55,377 bases of DNA from JAHEFT01 sp964443145 (GCA_964443145.1 CAYUBS010000006.1:1-55377), one strand, 5' to 3'; positions 9,275 to 18,242 are shown, counted from the stretch's first letter. The notes: generated from the letters alone by a model not told the origin. Program-made: numbers and translations.

Positions 9275-10939
9275 TCAATATGCATCCTGGTGCACGGCAC
9301 GCATGGCGCGGCCGGACGGGTCGTTCAGTTCCTGTAGTTCCTTATCCCAAAGGACCGCCTCGGGCGTACTGCAGGCGACGGTCGGCCCACCCGGAACAGT
9401 CTGTGCCGCAGAGGCCAGCGGAAAATGCTGTTCAAATATACTGCGGAACCAGTAGGCCTCCTTGGAGACCGGTGTATTAAAGGGAAAGCGGCCTTCGGCC
9501 CGGGCCATCTCGGCATCGCTGACCTGCTCGTTGGTAAAATCTTTGACCCCGTCAATCCAGCCATAGCCTACGCCATCGGAAAACTGTTCTTTCTGCCGCC
9601 AGGCAATCGACTCGGGCAGCATGTCGCTGAAAGCTTCGCGCAGAATCTGCTTCTCGATCCGTCCCTGCGTAATCATCTTGTCAGCCGGGTTGATGCTCAT
9701 GGCCACATCCAGAAAATCCTTGTCGAGGAACGGCACGCGTGCCTCAACACCCCAGGCAGACATGGACTTGTTGGCGCGCAGGCAATCGTAACTGTGCAGG
9801 CGCGACAGTTTACGTACTGTTTCTTCGTGAAAAGCCTGCGCGTTCGGCGCCTTGTGGAAATACAGGTAGCCGCCGAATATTTCGTCCGCACCCTCACCTG
9901 ACAGCACCATTTTGATACCCATCGCCCGAATCTTACGTGCGAGCAGGAACATCGGCGTGGCCGCTCGTATGGTGGTCACATCGTAGGTTTCCAGGTGGTA
10001 GATGACCTCTTCCAGCGCGTCCAGGCCTTCCTGGATGGTGAAGATGAAACCGTGATGAATTGTGCCAATGTGGTCAGCCGCCTTTTGCGCGGCCAGCAGG
10101 TCGGGTGAGCCTTCCAGCCCGACCGCAAACGAATGCAACCGAGGCCACCAGGCCGGGCTTTCTTCGTGGTCTTCAACCCGCATGGCAGCGTGTTTAGCCG
10201 CCAGCGCAGCCGTAATCGAGGAGTCCAGGCCGCCGGAAAGCAATACACCATAAGGCACATCGGTCATCAGGTGGCTGACCACCGCGTCTTCCAGCGCGTC
10301 GTGTAAGGCCGCTTTGTCCGTCACCACGTCTTTTACGTTTTCGTATTCGCTCCATTCGCGGTGGTACCACTTCTGCGGCACATCCTGGCCGGAGCACCAG
10401 ACGTGTCCCGGCGGGAATTCATGCACCTGGTTGCAGACGTCCATCAGCGCTTTCATTTCAGAAGCAACAAACAACTGTCCGTGGGCGTCGTGCCCGTAGT
10501 ACAGCGGGATGATGCCGACCGGATCACGAGCCATCATCCAGAAGTCTTTATCCTCGTCGTACAGGCAAAACGCGTACATGCCGCTCAGCTCTTCGAGGAA
10601 ATCCGTACCTTTTTCCAGGTACAGCGGCAATATCACTTCGCAGTCGGACTGCGTGCGAAAAGGGTAACGGCCTTCAAATTGCGCGCGGATCTCCTGATGA
10701 TTGTAGATCTCACCATTGACGGCCAGTGCCTGCCTGCCGGAATCACTCAATATGGGCTGTGAACCGGTGTTGACGTCGACTATCGACAGTCGTTCATGCG
10801 CGAGAACAGCGTTATCAGCTGCGTATATCCCGCTCCAGTCCGGTCCACGGTGACGCATCAGGCGCGACTGCCGCAGGGCCAGTTTACGAACGGTTTTCAG
10901 ATCCTGGCGTAATTCCAATACGCCGAAAATAGAGCACAT
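9275..10939 (-). CDS. asnB: Asparagine synthase B, glutamine-hydrolysing
   Basis: Makes asparagine from aspartate, glutamine and ATP; 554 residues, the E. coli AsnB length. Cys2 of MCSIFG is the N-terminal nucleophile of the class II glutaminase domain; VNGEIYNH and SDCEVI are its glutamine-binding elements. The synthetase domain carries the pyrophosphate loop SGGLDSS near residue 233 and SGEGADEIFGGY near 348. An AGAGG precedes the ATG by seven bases. It heads the thrABC operon: the thrA ATG starts one base after the asnB stop. Two enzymes that draw on aspartate are thus made together. Confidence 0.96.
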   Translation of the reverse strand: MCSIFGVLELRQDLKTVRKLALRQSRLMRHRGPDWSGIYAADNAVLAHERLSIVDVNTGSQPILSDSGRQALAVNGEIYNHQEIRAQFEGRYPFRTQSDCEVILPLYLEKGTDFLEELSGMYAFCLYDEDKDFWMMARDPVGIIPLYYGHDAHGQLFVASEMKALMDVCNQVHEFPPGHVWCSGQDVPQKWYHREWSEYENVKDVVTDKAALHDALEDAVVSHLMTDVPYGVLLSGGLDSSITAALAAKHAAMRVEDHEESPAWWPRLHSFAVGLEGSPDLLAAQKAADHIGTIHHGFIFTIQEGLDALEEVIYHLETYDVTTIRAATPMFLLARKIRAMGIKMVLSGEGADEIFGGYLYFHKAPNAQAFHEETVRKLSRLHSYDCLRANKSMSAWGVEARVPFLDKDFLDVAMSINPADKMITQGRIEKQILREAFSDMLPESIAWRQKEQFSDGVGYGWIDGVKDFTNEQVSDAEMARAEGRFPFNTPVSKEAYWFRSIFEQHFPLASAAQTVPGGPTVACSTPEAVLWDKELQELNDPSGRAMRAVHQDAY

Positions 10940-10967
10940 GAAAGAGCCTCTTTTTTACATCAGCCAC

Positions 10968-10990
10968 GGCCTCATGAAAAGCATGAAGCC
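10968..10990 (-). promoter_or_regulatory. Hairpin in the asnB 5' region
   Basis: Arms of nine bases (GGCCTCATG and CATGAAGCC on the plus strand, one mismatch) surround an AAAAG loop, 28-51 nt upstream of the asnB start. No T-run follows on the minus strand, so it is not a simple terminator. It could be an mRNA 5' hairpin of the asnB-thr operon. A role is not shown. Confidence 0.3.
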
Positions 10991-11012
10991 AAACAGTTAA
11001 TACTAAGGGCTA

Positions 11013-11033
11013 AGTGCTTATGAGCCAAGCACT
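11013..11033 (-). repeat. Perfect 7-bp inverted repeat after korB
   Basis: AGTGCTT and AAGCACT flank a 7-base spacer, just downstream of the korB stop (11041) and upstream of asnB. It may terminate or stabilise the 3' end of the kor transcript, but no T-tract follows on the minus strand. Confidence 0.3.
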
Positions 11034-11040
11034 ATGGGCT

Positions 11041-12093
11041 TTATTTCATGCCTTTTTGCAATTCGACCAGGGCATCACTGCCCGGGTTCAGGCGGGAGAA
11101 TTCAATGTCACGCAAAGGCGTGGCCACGGTCCGGCACTGGGTGTGCATATCGGTCACGTTCTGGTCGATATACAGCAGGCCGGTGGCAATCTCACCCCGG
11201 CTACGGTGCTGCTCGAGATAACCCAGGGCATTATTGCGCCTCGTCGGGTCATAATCCGGATCCACCTTCTTCAGCAGGATAGTAGAACCGTCGTGCAAAC
11301 GGACCGGGTGTGTATCGCCCGCGTAGTAGCTGGCTTTGATCTCGGCCCGCGGTGGAACCAGGTCGACCTCCGTTGCGCGGTGCTTGTGTTCACGCGTGTA
11401 CGCATAGCTCTTGGTGGAACCCACATGGTCGTTAAATGTGACGCAGGGAGAAATCACGTCCAGCACGGCACAGCCCGGATGGGCGATGGCTGCCTTGATC
11501 AAAGGTACCAGCTGTTCGCGGTCACCAGAAAAACTACGTCCAACAAAACTGGCGCCCATGGAAATCGCGGTCGCCACGGCATTGATGTTCTGCATCTGGT
11601 TGACTTCGCCTTTCTTGGCCGTGCTGCCGGCATCCGCGGAGGCAGAAAACTGGCCCTTTGTCAGGCCATAGACACCATTGTTCTCAATCAGGTAAAGCAT
11701 GTTCACGTTGCGTCGGATGACATGACCGAACTGGCCAAACCCGATCGACAAGGAGTCGCCATCGCCCGACACACCGATTCCAATCAGATCCCGGTTAGCA
11801 GCCAGCGCCCCGGTCGCAATCGAAGGCATGCGGCCATGGACCGAGTTGAAGCCGTGGGCGCCGTGGACAAAATAGGCCGGCGTTTTCGACGAGCAGCCGA
11901 TTCCTGACATTTTAATCAACTGCTCAGGTGCGATGGCCAATTCGAACAAAGCCTGCACCAGGGCCGCGGTAATTGAATCGTGGCCGCAGCCCGCACACAG
12001 CGTGGAAAGGGAACCCTCATAGTCCCGCAAAGTCAGGCCAATGTCGTTTTTTTTCTGGCCCGGTAGTTCAATTTTCGGCCTGGCGTAGGTCAT
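11041..12093 (-). CDS. korB: 2-oxoacid:ferredoxin oxidoreductase, beta subunit
   Basis: The ThDP-binding subunit of a ferredoxin-linked 2-oxoacid oxidoreductase; 350 residues. It shows CAGCGH (near 35), SGIGCSS, HGRMPSIATG and the ThDP/Mg motif GDGDSL followed by NNGVYGLTKGQ. These two-component beta subunits carry a [4Fe-4S] cluster; the Cys residues near the N-terminus fit this. Its ATG overlaps the korA stop (ATGA). The exact substrate (2-oxoglutarate, pyruvate or another 2-oxoacid) cannot be decided from motifs; the GLTKGQ element is shared by 2-oxoglutarate and broader enzymes. Confidence 0.9.
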   Translation of the reverse strand: MTYARPKIELPGQKKNDIGLTLRDYEGSLSTLCAGCGHDSITAALVQALFELAIAPEQLIKMSGIGCSSKTPAYFVHGAHGFNSVHGRMPSIATGALAANRDLIGIGVSGDGDSLSIGFGQFGHVIRRNVNMLYLIENNGVYGLTKGQFSASADAGSTAKKGEVNQMQNINAVATAISMGASFVGRSFSGDREQLVPLIKAAIAHPGCAVLDVISPCVTFNDHVGSTKSYAYTREHKHRATEVDLVPPRAEIKASYYAGDTHPVRLHDGSTILLKKVDPDYDPTRRNNALGYLEQHRSRGEIATGLLYIDQNVTDMHTQCRTVATPLRDIEFSRLNPGSDALVELQKGMK

Positions 12094-13907
12094 GCTGCTG
12101 CTTCCTTTTCCAGGTGGTCAGCGACACCCTGTACCACGCACTCAGCGGGTATCGGCATGCCGTTGTAGTGCAGAACGGACACCAGTCGATTAGCAATGTC
12201 ATTGGCTTGCAGAATCAACAGGGACTTCATCTGGGCGTCGCGATTCTGCTCTACGACAAAATTTGTATCGTGGGAGCGCAGGAACTCTTCAACTTCCCGG
12301 CTGAACGGAAACGCCCTGATGCGCATGTAATCGGCGTGAATACCCTGCTCGGCCAGGCGATCACGAGCTTCGATCACCGCTCCGTCTGAACTGCCAAAAG
12401 CGACGATTCCCAGCTTGGTCTTGGTACCGGCCTTGCTTACAACCGCATCGGGGACCATTGTTTTAGCCGTTTCCCATTTCACCAGCAGGCGATCCATCAC
12501 GTCCTGGTATTCGTCCGAATCCTCGGTATATCCGCCGTAACGGTTATGGCCGGAGCCACGAACAAAATAAGCGCCCTTAGGATCCTGTCCGGGTAAAGTG
12601 CGATAAGGGACTCCATCGCCGTCTACATCGAGGTAGCGGGAGAAACGTTCCATTTTGGCCAATTCCTCAGGCCCCAGCACCTTGCCGCGATCAGGCTGGT
12701 AATTGTCGTCCCAGCTTAGCTCCGGGATCATCCAGTCATTCATTCCGATGTCCAGGTCCGACAACATGAAGACCGGGGTTTGCAAGCGCTCGGCCAGGTC
12801 AAACGCAGTGATGGCCATCTGGAAACACTCATGTGGATTGGACGGAAACAACAGTGGATGCTTGGTATCCCCGTGTGATGCATAAGCGCACAGCATTACG
12901 TCGCATTGCTGGGTGCGGGTCGGCATGCCGGTAGACGGCCCAACCCGCTGTACGTCGATAAACACCGAGGGAATTTCAGCGTAATAGGCAAAACCAATAA
13001 ATTCACTCATCAGGGAGATGCCCGGGCCCGATGTAGGTGTAAATGCACGCGCACCCACCCAGTTGGCGCCTAATACCATGCCGGCTGCCGCCAGTTCGTC
13101 CTCGGCCTGGATGATGCAATAGTCTTTTTCGCCGGTTTCATGATTCATCCGAAACCTCTCGCAATACATCGTGAAACTATCCATTACCCCGGTGGACGGG
13201 GTAATCGGATACCAGGCGCCCACCGTGGCACCGGCGTACAGGCAACCCAGCCCGGTGGCTTCGTTGCCGGTAATCATGATATTGCCGCTGTTGTCGCCCA
13301 TCGCTTCGGCGCGTGAAGGTAACGGGCAGGTGAAATTTTCTTTCGCGTAGTTGAAACCCAGCATGATGGACTTGAGGTTGCTCTCAACCACCTTGGGCTT
13401 GCTGGCGAATGTTTCTTCCAGCAGTGTTTTGATGACATTGAGGTCAATATCCATCAGTGCAGCGAGAACGCCCACGTAGGCCACGTTTTTCATCAGGATG
13501 CGGAGACGCGCGACGCTGAAGGCCTCGTTGCACAGCTTGGACAACGGTACACCCAGCACCGTGATGTCGGTGCGATGCATTGTGCTCTCGCGCGGCCAGG
13601 TGGAATCATAAATCAGGATGCCGCCCGGACTCACCTCTTCTAGGTCTTTCTGGTAGGTCTGAACGTTCATCGCCACCATCACATCGACCCTTCCTGAGGC
13701 CGACATATAGCCATCCCGGTTGGCCCGGATTTCATACCAGGTAGGCAGGCCCTGAATATTGGATGGAAACAGGTTTTTACCCGTGACCGGGATTCCCATC
13801 CGAAACAGGGCTTTCATCAACAGTCCGTTGGCACTGGCAGAGCCCGTGCCGTTGACCGTGGCTATTTTCAGGACAAAGTCGTTTACCCGGCTTTGCTTTT
13901 CTGGCAT
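12090..13907 (-). CDS. korA: 2-oxoacid:ferredoxin oxidoreductase, fused gamma/alpha subunit
   Basis: A 605-residue subunit in which the gamma domain (about 1-200, starting with ATVNGTGSASANG) is fused in front of the alpha domain (from about 215, ITGNEATGLGCLYAG and WYPITPSTG). This layout is typical of two-subunit KorAB enzymes. The start overlaps the end of the upstream flavoprotein gene by 25 bases; no later ATG would keep the gamma domain. The stop overlaps korB (ATGA), so subunits are made in step. The enzyme oxidatively decarboxylates a 2-oxoacid to an acyl-CoA and reduces ferredoxin, or runs in reverse for CO2 fixation. Nothing else in the window shows a reductive TCA cycle. Confidence 0.9.
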   Translation of the reverse strand: MPEKQSRVNDFVLKIATVNGTGSASANGLLMKALFRMGIPVTGKNLFPSNIQGLPTWYEIRANRDGYMSASGRVDVMVAMNVQTYQKDLEEVSPGGILIYDSTWPRESTMHRTDITVLGVPLSKLCNEAFSVARLRILMKNVAYVGVLAALMDIDLNVIKTLLEETFASKPKVVESNLKSIMLGFNYAKENFTCPLPSRAEAMGDNSGNIMITGNEATGLGCLYAGATVGAWYPITPSTGVMDSFTMYCERFRMNHETGEKDYCIIQAEDELAAAGMVLGANWVGARAFTPTSGPGISLMSEFIGFAYYAEIPSVFIDVQRVGPSTGMPTRTQQCDVMLCAYASHGDTKHPLLFPSNPHECFQMAITAFDLAERLQTPVFMLSDLDIGMNDWMIPELSWDDNYQPDRGKVLGPEELAKMERFSRYLDVDGDGVPYRTLPGQDPKGAYFVRGSGHNRYGGYTEDSDEYQDVMDRLLVKWETAKTMVPDAVVSKAGTKTKLGIVAFGSSDGAVIEARDRLAEQGIHADYMRIRAFPFSREVEEFLRSHDTNFVVEQNRDAQMKSLLILQANDIANRLVSVLHYNGMPIPAECVVQGVADHLEKEAAA

Positions 13908-15703
13908 GAGCGCTCACCACTATCGTTACCGCCGGGATAATCCGCGGCCTTTGGAAACTCGAGAAAGGATTTCTGCATATCCCAGGCCGCGGTCGGGCAG
14001 CGCTCGGCACACAGTCCACAATGGATACAGAAGTTTTCGTCCTTGACCATGACCCGCGAGGTCTGTTTCAACTCATCGGATACAAACAGCGGCTGGTCAT
14101 ATTCCAGAACCGGCGCCTTGAGTCGTTTAACCAGATCATCTTCATCACCGTTCGAAACAATGGTCAGGCACTGGGTCGGGCAGATATCGAGACAGGCATC
14201 GCATTCAATACAAAGCGAGTCGAAAAAAACGGTCTGAATATCGCAATTGAGACAGCGCTCAACTTCCTTGATCGTCTGCTCAACATCAAAACCCAACTCA
14301 ACTTCCTTTGCCAGGTCGGCGAATCGGGCTTCGAGCGGCACATGCATCATCTTGCGCCGCGCTGCCGGATCAAAACTGCTGGAGTAGCTCCATTCGTGCA
14401 TTCCCATCTTGCGGCTTTGCAGGTTGAGTAAGTCTGGCAAACGCTCGGTGAGTGGGTCGCCCTGGCAATGGCGGTGGATGGAAACGGCGGCCTGGTGTGC
14501 GTGCTCGACCGCCCAGATGATGTTCTTGGGGCCAAACGCGGAATCACCACCAAAGAAAATGCCCGGCCGGGTCGATTCATGGGTCACTTCATTAACCATC
14601 GGCTCTTCCCAGGGATTGAACTCTATCCCAAGGTCCCGTTCGATCCAGGGGAAGGAATTCTCCTGTCCAATAGCCAGCACAACATCATCACAGGGAATGA
14701 AAATCTCACCGGTCACATCCTGATCCTGAATGCGTCCGTCTTCAATGACGTATTCCATCATTTCAAAGGTCATGCCCATGAGCTTGCCGTCTTCGACCAC
14801 AAATTCTTTCGGCGAATGATTAACGACAATCTCGACGTTCTCTTCTTCGGCGTCTTCGAGTTCCCAGACTGAAGCCTTGAAAAACTCCCGGGGTTTACGG
14901 GCCATCACCTTGACGTCTTTCGCGCCCAGACGTAGCGATGTGCGGCAACAATCCATGGCGGTATTGCCGACACCAATGATCAGCACCCGTTTGCCAATGG
15001 CATCGATATGGTCAAAAGCCACCGACTCTAGCCAGTCGATGCCGATATGTATGTTTTTCGTGTCGTAACGACCGGGTAGTTTGAGTTCTTTGCCGCGAGG
15101 TGCACCACTGCCGACAAATACAGCATCGTAACCTTCTTCCAGCAAAGCACTCATGCTTTCAACACGGTGGTTGTAGTGAATCTCCGCGCCCATGCCGAGG
15201 ATGTAGTCGATTTCCTCGTCCAGTACTTTGGGCGGCAGGCGGAAAGCCGGAATGTTGTAACGCATTAAACCGCCAGCCACTTTTTGTGCTTCAAACAGCG
15301 TGCACTCGTAACCCAGAGGCAACAGATCATTGGCCACCGCCAGGGATGCGGGACCCGCACCAACCAGTGCGATTTTCTTACCGTTTTTCTGTTCGGGTGC
15401 GGTTGGCAGACGATCGGTAATGTCACCCCGGTGATCCGCTGCAACCCGTTTCAGCCGACAGATGGCGACGGGTTTTTCATCCATCCTTCCGCGCCGGCAG
15501 GCCGGTTCACAGGGCCTGTCGCAAACACGACCCAGGATGCCGGGGAAGATGTTGCTTTCACGGTTGACCATGTAAGCATCGTCAAAGCGCCCCTGGGCGA
15601 TCAGGCGAATGTACTCGGGAACATCGGTATGTGCAGGACAGCCCCATTGGCAGTCCACAACCTTGTGGAAATAATCCGGATTAGAAGTGTCAGTGCGTTT
15701 CAT
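13883..15703 (-). CDS. GltD-like FAD/NAD(P)H oxidoreductase with C-terminal ferredoxin domain (electron partner of KorAB)
   Basis: A 606-residue flavoprotein related to the small subunit of glutamate synthase. The N-terminal iron-sulfur domain has DCQWGCPAHTDVP and CDRPCEPACRRG. An FAD site follows (ALVGAGPASLA), and then an NAD(P) site (LIIGVGNTAMDC). The C-terminus carries two [4Fe-4S] ferredoxin motifs, CIECDACLDICP and CIHCGLCAERCP. No gltB is nearby; the next genes are korA and korB, so this is most likely the module that moves electrons between the KorAB-reduced ferredoxin and NAD(P). The start ATG at 15703 overlaps the stop of a 24-codon upstream ORF. Confidence 0.85.
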   Translation of the reverse strand: MKRTDTSNPDYFHKVVDCQWGCPAHTDVPEYIRLIAQGRFDDAYMVNRESNIFPGILGRVCDRPCEPACRRGRMDEKPVAICRLKRVAADHRGDITDRLPTAPEQKNGKKIALVGAGPASLAVANDLLPLGYECTLFEAQKVAGGLMRYNIPAFRLPPKVLDEEIDYILGMGAEIHYNHRVESMSALLEEGYDAVFVGSGAPRGKELKLPGRYDTKNIHIGIDWLESVAFDHIDAIGKRVLIIGVGNTAMDCCRTSLRLGAKDVKVMARKPREFFKASVWELEDAEEENVEIVVNHSPKEFVVEDGKLMGMTFEMMEYVIEDGRIQDQDVTGEIFIPCDDVVLAIGQENSFPWIERDLGIEFNPWEEPMVNEVTHESTRPGIFFGGDSAFGPKNIIWAVEHAHQAAVSIHRHCQGDPLTERLPDLLNLQSRKMGMHEWSYSSSFDPAARRKMMHVPLEARFADLAKEVELGFDVEQTIKEVERCLNCDIQTVFFDSLCIECDACLDICPTQCLTIVSNGDEDDLVKRLKAPVLEYDQPLFVSDELKQTSRVMVKDENFCIHCGLCAERCPTAAWDMQKSFLEFPKAADYPGGNDSGERSCQKSKAG

Positions 15704-15774
15704 ATCATCGCTGTACGCGGTTTGGCGCCAGCATAACTGTTTTGCGCCAGTTGCGCATCATGCTTTTGTCGCAT
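15700..15774 (-). CDS. Possible leader ORF, 24 codons, translationally coupled to the GltD-like gene
   Basis: ATG at 15774 is preceded by GGAG and AGGA sites, the best ribosome site in this upstream region. The 24-residue product starts MRQKHDAQLAQNSYAG and ends in MI. Its TGA overlaps the ATG of the flavoprotein gene (ATGA). The flavoprotein ATG itself has only a weak ribosome site. The peptide resembles no family I know. It may be a coupling leader, or the remains of an N-terminal extension of the flavoprotein that is now out of frame. Confidence 0.45.
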   Translation of the reverse strand: MRQKHDAQLAQNSYAGAKPRTAMI

Positions 15775-15813
15775 TGTTTCCTGTCTCCAATTAATGTGAT
15801 CCCACCACCGCCG

Positions 15814-17043
15814 CTATAACAGCTTATCGAGTGCCTCGATCAGGCGGGAAACTTCATCCGGCGAGGTATAGTGCACAAAGGAAGCGCGCAGCACCCCGTC
15901 GTCCGTATCAATACCCAGCGCTTCAATCAGGCGGAAGGCGTAGAAATGCCCAACCCCCACACCCAGACCCTGGTCCGCGAGTTGTTTAGCCAGGCTTGCC
16001 GAGCTGTGCCCATCCGCAGTAAACGCTACCGTGGGGGCCCGGCCAGCGGTCCTCGTTTTTCCGATCAGGCGAACCCCGGAGTGCCCGGATAAAAAGTCGA
16101 GGAAAGGTTGCAGCAACGCCTCCTCATGTTCCCTGAACATGTCCCGGACAGCCGCAGCCTGGTGGCAGATGGGCGCTTCGCCGGAATGGTGGTGGCTATA
16201 AAGTGATTCCATGTAATCCATGACACCGTTAACCGTTGCCACCTGGGCATGGTCCGGTCCGGCCGGGGTGAACCGCGCTGCCGGACTGAGCGCATTGAAG
16301 AAGTGTCCCTGGTAGGGCAGCTCCTCGTTTAACTTTCGACTGATGTACATGGCGCCGAGGTGGGGCCCGTAAACCTTGTACAGCGAGAACAGGTAAATAT
16401 CCGCACCCAGCGATGAAATGTCGGGCATGCCATGCGGGCAGAACGACACCCCGTCGACAATGGCCCAGGCCCCGGCCTGGTGGATCAGGTCAGTGATTTC
16501 CCGCACCGGGTTGATGCTGCCCACGACATTGGAACAATGGGTGAATGCAACCGCGCGGGTCCGGGAGCTGAATAATGCTTCCAGGTCGATCGGGTGAAGC
16601 TCGGCTGTTTCCGGATCAACTTTCCATTCTTTCACGACAATGCCATCGTCTTCCAGACGGCTCCAGACACCCACGTTGGCTTCGTGGTCCTGGTTGGTAA
16701 CAATCACTTCATCGCCCGGGTCCAGTTCCTGTCGCAGAGCTTGTGCGATCACGTAGGTGTTTTGTGATGTAGACGGGCCAAAATGAAGTTCATCGGCCCC
16801 AATATTCAACCAGGCTGCCATGCGCTGCTTTGCAGCATCCATTTCCTCGCCACCGGTACGCGAAGGCTGAAAATCATAATAGGGCTGCACCTTGGTCTGG
16901 CGGTAAAAACGGTCCAGCCATTCAATCGTCTGGCGACAGGCATAGGAGCCCCCCGCGTTCTCAAAGTGCGCAAAGTTTGCCAGTGAGGGCTCGCTGAAGG
17001 CAGGAAAAGAAGAACGAACAAAGTCCAGGTCAAGGGCAGCCAT
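15814..17043 (-). CDS. Class V aminotransferase (cysteine-desulfurase fold, no catalytic Cys)
   Basis: PLP enzyme of 409 residues. The Schiff-base lysine is K223 in LFSLYKVYGPHLG; the cofactor-stacking and phosphate elements are in GPSTSQNT and NQDHEANV, and the PLP-ring Asp in IVDGVSFCPH. The Cys loop of SufS/CsdA enzymes (R-x-G-x-x-C) is absent: that region reads LGVGVGHFYAFR. It is therefore unlikely to be a true cysteine desulfurase and could be an epimerase, lyase or transaminase. It follows the 2-hydroxy-acid dehydrogenase by 32 nt, which suggests a shared amino-acid/hydroxy-acid substrate. Function unknown. Confidence 0.85.
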   Translation of the reverse strand: MAALDLDFVRSSFPAFSEPSLANFAHFENAGGSYACRQTIEWLDRFYRQTKVQPYYDFQPSRTGGEEMDAAKQRMAAWLNIGADELHFGPSTSQNTYVIAQALRQELDPGDEVIVTNQDHEANVGVWSRLEDDGIVVKEWKVDPETAELHPIDLEALFSSRTRAVAFTHCSNVVGSINPVREITDLIHQAGAWAIVDGVSFCPHGMPDISSLGADIYLFSLYKVYGPHLGAMYISRKLNEELPYQGHFFNALSPAARFTPAGPDHAQVATVNGVMDYMESLYSHHHSGEAPICHQAAAVRDMFREHEEALLQPFLDFLSGHSGVRLIGKTRTAGRAPTVAFTADGHSSASLAKQLADQGLGVGVGHFYAFRLIEALGIDTDDGVLRASFVHYTSPDEVSRLIEALDKLL

Positions 17044-17075
17044 ACGGAGTCCAGATATTTAGGTAAGAAGGAAAA

Positions 17076-18242
17076 TCAGTATAGCAACTCATCTTCCAAT
17101 AAATCAGCGGTTATTTCGTCAATTCGATTAACCCCCATCAGGGCCATCGCGACCCTGATTTCCTCCTGAAACACGCCAAGCAGGTCGACTATTCCTTTTT
17201 CACCGGCTGCCGCGGCGGCAAAGACCCACGGCCGGCCGATCAGCACGCCGTTGGCGCCCAGCGCGACGGCCTTGACGACATCGATGCCATTGCGCACACC
17301 GCCATCCATCAGCACTTCAACCTGTCCACCAACCGCCTGGACCACTTCGGGCAGTTTCCCGATGCCCGACGATACACAATCGAGTTGCCGTCCGCCGTGA
17401 TTGGAAACCACCACACCGTCCGCTCCTGCATCTACCGCAAAACCCGCATCCTCGGCGCTAAGTACTCCCTTGATCAGGAGTTTTCCTTTCCATATTTTTC
17501 GCAACCACGCGATATCCTTCCAGGTCACGGTCGGATCAAACTGCGAGGCGATAAAGGACTTGAGCGTCACCAGGTCTACCGGTTCCTTCATGATACCGGT
17601 GAGGTTCCCAAAATCGTGCGGCTTACCCTTGATTCCAACATCAAAGAGCCAGCGCGGCCTGGTCGCCAGCTGTCGGAACTTGGCCAGCCGGGAACGTAAT
17701 CCGTCAGTGATCATGCCATTACGCCAATCCCGGTGCCGCATGCCGGTAACCGCAAGGTCAACCGTGAAAATCAGCGTATCGCAACCGGTTCCGGCAACGC
17801 GCTCCAGTATTCGCTCGACGATGGAGCGGTCGTGCAACATATAAAGCTGAAACCAGCAGGGTTCACCAACGGCGTCTTTGATTTCTTCCATGGAGCAAAT
17901 GCCGACGGTCGAAGCCGTAAAGGGAATCCCGGTCTTTTGCGCTGCGCGGGCGCCCTGCACCTCGCCCCTTCGTGCCATCAATCCCGCCATTCCAATGGGT
18001 GCCATTACAACAGGCATGTTGAAACGGCGGCCACATATCTCCGTGCTGGTATCAATGTCACCTACATCCCGCATGACCCGCTGCTTCAGCCGGTAGCGCG
18101 AAAAATCCGCCGTGTTGGCTGCCATGGTGACTTCTTCGTTGGCGCCGCCATCGATGTAATCGAATAAAAACCTCGGCAGGCGCTTTTCAGCGCGACGGCG
18201 ATAATCGAGCGATGTGACTGGCTGAATGTCGTATTTGGCCAT
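17076..18242 (-). CDS. FMN-dependent 2-hydroxy-acid dehydrogenase/oxidase (LldD family)
   Basis: A 388-residue flavoprotein of the lactate dehydrogenase (LldD)/glycolate oxidase/mandelate dehydrogenase family. I place the start at ATG 18242, where the family N-terminus begins (LDYRRRAEKRLPRFLFDYIDGGA); a GTG 18 codons earlier adds residues with no counterpart. Active-site elements visible are PVVMAPIGMAG, TLIFTVDLAV, the substrate-site SNHGGRQLD with its catalytic His, and MDGGVRNG plus GRPW for FMN. It oxidises an (S)-2-hydroxy acid to the 2-oxo acid and passes electrons to quinone or oxygen. Lactate is the commonest substrate but is not proven here. It is divergent from the DUF3604 operon across a palindromic site. 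Confidence 0.9.
   Translation of the reverse strand: MAKYDIQPVTSLDYRRRAEKRLPRFLFDYIDGGANEEVTMAANTADFSRYRLKQRVMRDVGDIDTSTEICGRRFNMPVVMAPIGMAGLMARRGEVQGARAAQKTGIPFTASTVGICSMEEIKDAVGEPCWFQLYMLHDRSIVERILERVAGTGCDTLIFTVDLAVTGMRHRDWRNGMITDGLRSRLAKFRQLATRPRWLFDVGIKGKPHDFGNLTGIMKEPVDLVTLKSFIASQFDPTVTWKDIAWLRKIWKGKLLIKGVLSAEDAGFAVDAGADGVVVSNHGGRQLDCVSSGIGKLPEVVQAVGGQVEVLMDGGVRNGIDVVKAVALGANGVLIGRPWVFAAAAAGEKGIVDLLGVFQEEIRVAMALMGVNRIDEITADLLEDELLY

Noticed and set aside
9241..9320. Threonine leader-peptide attenuator before thrA
   Set aside because: asnB coding sequence reaches to one base before the thrA start, leaving no room for a leader.
15814..17043. Cysteine desulfurase (IscS/SufS)
   Set aside because: The R-x-G-x-x-C loop with the catalytic Cys is absent, and no suf or isc gene is nearby.
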